From: Gammaproteobacteria bacterium
GTDB taxonomy: Bacteria > Pseudomonadota > Gammaproteobacteria > Nevskiales > Nevskiaceae
Direction of reading: 5' to 3'
DNA: 64,000 nucleotides
NCBI GenBank assembly: GCA_026398875.1
Contig: JAPLSB010000003.1
Location: 32,240-96,239 of the forward strand
Part shown: piece after piece, positions 62,337 to 64,000 of the stretch
Layout: every line of letters starts with the position of its first letter
How positions within the stretch are numbered: position 1 is the stretch's first letter
Program-made: the position numbers and the translations under genes
Notes under the pieces: generated by a model
Database searches by the model: none
The model's input: the letters and a program-made list of their open reading frames with translations, nothing else
Told to the model about the DNA's origin: nothing

Positions 62337-62456
62337 TCAACGCGCGCAATACGATCCGCCAATTGACGCTGATCGAGCGTCGCCCAGATCGACCGCAGCG
62401 GAATTGAGCACGAGCATCGCGAGCGCAACCGCTATGCAGAACCTCACGTTGCTCAT
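62337..62456 (-). CDS. small hypothetical protein, possibly a decayed cassette gene
   Basis: A 39-residue frame with a hydrophobic segment (VRFCIAVALAMLVLNSAAVDL) that looks like a signal peptide or membrane helix. Its TGA is directly adjacent to the attC-like site at 62261-62336, as in the other cassettes. The frame is open upstream for another ~48 codons without an ATG, so it could be the end of a decayed larger gene. No ribosome site is clear. Confidence 0.3.
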   Translation of the reverse strand: MSNVRFCIAVALAMLVLNSAAVDLGDARSASIGGSYCAR

Positions 62457-62606
62457 TCGGTATTCACTCGCAGCTATATCGTCGGCCAGAACTCCGGGCA
62501 ATTCACTGACGCGGACCGCTGTTAGCTTGAACCTCGCGCTGTATATGTACGCTGTGCTTGTCTGGGCGTCAGAATTTGGAACTCGCCGGATCGGTTAGAT
62601 CAGTGT

Positions 62607-62656
62607 GCTCACTGAACCGAAGGAAGCGCCACGTCGGCTGGAACCGAAGGTTATGC
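62607..62656 (-). other. partial attC-like site after the L,D-transpeptidase gene
   Basis: On the minus strand GCATAAC (R'', adjacent to the TAG stop) and GTTCCAGCCGACGT (L'') are clear. The second half (L' and R') is decayed or lost; AGTGAGC at 62607-62613 is at best a remnant of R'. Confidence 0.5.
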
Positions 62657-63112
62657 CTAGGGCTCGATCTCGATTGGCGTGCCAGCATCAACTGCCTCCC
62701 AAACTGCCTGCATATCTGTGTTTGAAAGCGCAATGCAACCGTTGGTCCAGTTCACGAGCTGCGCCAGGGGCGAAAGCCAACCCAAGCGGTTTCTCTGCCC
62801 ATGGATCATGATGGCGCCGCCAGGGTTGACGCCTTGGTCCTTGGCACGGGCCATGTCTTGTGCATTCGGATAAGAGATGTGGATTGCTTTGAAGAAGGCG
62901 CTATCTGCTTTCTTGTAGTCCAGTACATACCGCCCTTCCGGTGTGCGCTCATCGCCCTCTTGCTGTTTGTGCCCCTTGGGTTGCGCACCAAAGACCACCG
63001 GAAACTCAGCGAACGGCTTGCCTTCTTTTAAAAGATACAGCTTGGCATCAAACTTCCTGACCCGGACCAGATCAGCCTTCTCCGCGACCACAACCGCTGG
63101 GCTTGCTGCCAC
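62657..63112 (-). CDS. L,D-transpeptidase (YkuD) family protein, signal peptide split by a frameshift
   Basis: The frame given starts at a GTG and encodes 151 residues with the YkuD fold: VVFGAQPKGHKQQEGDERTPEGRYVLDYK (about 39-67), GAIMIHGQ (H104) and NWTNGCIALSN (catalytic Cys C126). It should cross-link or remodel peptidoglycan, or attach lipoproteins. Upstream, an ATG at 63156 inside the attC R' core starts PRKSTAAALF, which would give a good signal peptide if the A7 tract at 63122-63128 had one more base; as written it stops after 14 codons. Its stop touches the next attC-like site. Confidence 0.75.
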   Translation of the reverse strand: MAASPAVVVAEKADLVRVRKFDAKLYLLKEGKPFAEFPVVFGAQPKGHKQQEGDERTPEGRYVLDYKKADSAFFKAIHISYPNAQDMARAKDQGVNPGGAIMIHGQRNRLGWLSPLAQLVNWTNGCIALSNTDMQAVWEAVDAGTPIEIEP

Positions 63113-63152
63113 TACGGCTGTAAAAAAAGCGCGGCTGCTGTGCTTTTCCTCG

Positions 63153-63230
63153 GCATAACGCCAAAGTTAACCTGCGGCCTTGCCGCAGCGCAGCGGAGGC
63201 GAGGACGTCGGGTTGAATGCCTGGTTGGGC
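63153..63230 (-). other. attC-like recombination site
   Basis: On the minus strand GCCCAAC (R''), CAGGC, ATTCAACCCGACGT (L''), a central hairpin, GCAGGTTAAC (L'), TTTGGC, GTTATGC (R'). Length 78 bases. R' contains the probable start codon of the L,D-transpeptidase. Begins one base after the stop of the gene at 63232. Confidence 0.85.
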
Positions 63231-63231
63231 T

Positions 63232-63690
63232 TCATTTGATACGCAATTGCTCCACCCACTTGTTCGGGACACCAGCAAGGTGATCTTGTAAGCGCTGCTC
63301 TACGTGCTCAGGATCCCATACCGCGCAGCACTCCAAACCTTCACACTCTGCTCGCGTAGCCGAGCGGATTACACCGCCGATATAAAGACTAAACTTTTTT
63401 GGCTTCAGCCCATCTTGTATGAATTTCGGTTGTGGAGCGAGCAAGTGGCTGGGCACCTCGACTTTGCCAATCTTGAGCCAGCGCCCTGTGGACCAAGCCG
63501 TTTTGTGAACCGAAATAATGAAAAGCGCGGGATGAGAGAACAATGCTGAGGAAGCCGCATCCTTAAGTGACGACGGCCCGAAGAATGCGAAGTCCGCCTC
63601 GGGCAACGTGACTGCTAAGCACACCGCAGCGCCCCCGACATGAACGCTCAGCACCGCTCCGACCGTACGACGTTGCGAAGTGCGTTTCAT
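63232..63690 (-). CDS. hypothetical cassette protein
   Basis: The 152-residue protein has a possible hydrophobic N-terminal segment (VGAVLSVHVGGAAVCLAVTL, about 10-29) and then a soluble region with several Trp and Cys (SVHKTAWSTGRWLKIGKV, ECEGLECCAVWDPEHV). I recognise no family. The ATG at 63690 is 4 bases after the R' core (GTTGGGC) of the attC-like site at 63694, and its TGA is one base before the next site, a typical cassette layout. Base composition is lower in GC than the main window. Confidence 0.7.
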   Translation of the reverse strand: MKRTSQRRTVGAVLSVHVGGAAVCLAVTLPEADFAFFGPSSLKDAASSALFSHPALFIISVHKTAWSTGRWLKIGKVEVPSHLLAPQPKFIQDGLKPKKFSLYIGGVIRSATRAECEGLECCAVWDPEHVEQRLQDHLAGVPNKWVEQLRIK

Positions 63691-63693
63691 GAA

Positions 63694-63771
63694 GCCCAAC
63701 GCCCAGCATCAGCCGCGGATTCGCCGTAACAAAGCGAAGGCAAATACGTCGGCTGCATGCACTTGTTAGAG
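63694..63771 (-). other. attC-like recombination site
   Basis: On the minus strand CTCTAAC (R''), AAGTG, CATGCAGCCGACGT (L''), centre, CGCGGCTGATG (L'), CTGGGC, GTTGGGC (R', fits GTTRRRY). Length 78 bases, identical to 63153-63230 and similar along its whole length. It follows the end of the gene at 63766. Confidence 0.85.
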
Positions 63772-63996
63772 CCCATCGGCTTCACGATGAACCTGAACAT
63801 CGACCAAGCGCTCACTGCCGTCGAGATACCAAGTGATAAATGTATAGGCGCGAAAAGGAAACTCCCAGCCAGAGCCGGCACAGACTTGGACGGCGTAACG
63901 CGCTTCTTTCGGCTCTATGGGAATCAGTTCTTTATTTCGATTGACGTTCAACTCACGAATACCACCGATGCACCCCGCGTTGTACCGATTAGCCAC
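63766..63996 (-). CDS. hypothetical cassette protein, probably incomplete at the right edge
   Basis: A GTG-started 76-residue frame (ANRYNAGCIGGIRELNVNRNKELIPIEPKEARYAVQ...) with no known family. The frame stays open to base 63999, so the true start may lie beyond the window. Its TAA lies inside the R'' box of the attC-like site at 63694-63771. Confidence 0.5.
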   Translation of the reverse strand: MANRYNAGCIGGIRELNVNRNKELIPIEPKEARYAVQVCAGSGWEFPFRAYTFITWYLDGSERLVDVQVHREADGL

Positions 63997-64000
63997 CTCG

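Noticed and set aside
62035..62598. Plus-strand frame across the cassette region
   Set aside because: It runs across the lipoprotein start, an attC-like site and the small frame, and its product has no domain; all neighbouring evidence favours the minus strand.

Overview
The window is 64 kb of dense, high-GC DNA with short intergenic gaps, ATGA/GTGA start-stop overlaps and frequent GTG/TTG starts. Gene content (fis-purH, prmA-accC-accB-aroQ, thrS, a type without a ribbon-helix-helix PutA, lipid-oxidation genes, a BcsD-containing cellulose operon, a rubredoxin plus di-iron membrane oxygenase) fits a Gammaproteobacterium near the Xanthomonadales/Nevskiales. That placement is inference; there is no rRNA or tRNA gene in the window to confirm it.

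Left part (1-24 kb): a beta-oxidation pair (thiolase then a FadB/FadJ-type multifunctional enzyme cut by the left edge) lies divergent to a TetR regulator, with two related palindromes between them. Next come a VOC-LysE-GST-like operon, an ECF sigma / anti-sigma / DUF4097 operon, a cytosolic 5'-nucleotidase, and a long minus-strand housekeeping stretch (aroQ-accB-accC-prmA-fis-purH) preceded on the same strand by cutA, a lone DsbD alpha domain and a TlpA thioredoxin. On the plus strand follow a G3E GTPase, thrS and an M23 peptidase, then a flavin-type oxidase-like gene, a PhoX-like protein and an MFS transporter.

Middle part (24-43 kb): a phosphatase-like gene with a B12-binding radical SAM gene, a secreted GH5 cellulase with a Gly-rich linker and CBM2, an outer-membrane barrel, a fumarylacetoacetate-hydrolase family gene coupled to a DUF455 ferritin-like gene, and an 11-kb minus-strand cellulose operon: bcsD, a Pro-rich accessory gene, a fused bcsA-bcsB, bcsZ, bcsC, a small TPR protein and a lipoprotein.

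Right part (43-61 kb): a spermidine-synthase-like gene coupled to a membrane sensor-like gene, putA, a beta-lactamase-fold serine hydrolase, a secreted PHB-depolymerase-like hydrolase, a kinase-like/unknown pair, a TetR-desaturase-rubredoxin set with a clear operator, an alpha/beta hydrolase, a SnoaL-like protein, an OruR-type AraC regulator, a predicted metal-dependent hydrolase, and a chemoreceptor-like protein with inverted domain order.

The last ~1.8 kb (62.2-64 kb) has a different character: lower GC, short genes of unknown function all on the minus strand, each followed directly by a 76-78 bp palindromic element matching integron attC sites (R''/L''/L'/R' boxes). I read this as the distal end of a chromosomal integron cassette array whose integrase would lie beyond the right edge. 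Imperfect intergenic repeats of the form TTCACGCAAAGACGCCAAG are scattered across the window.
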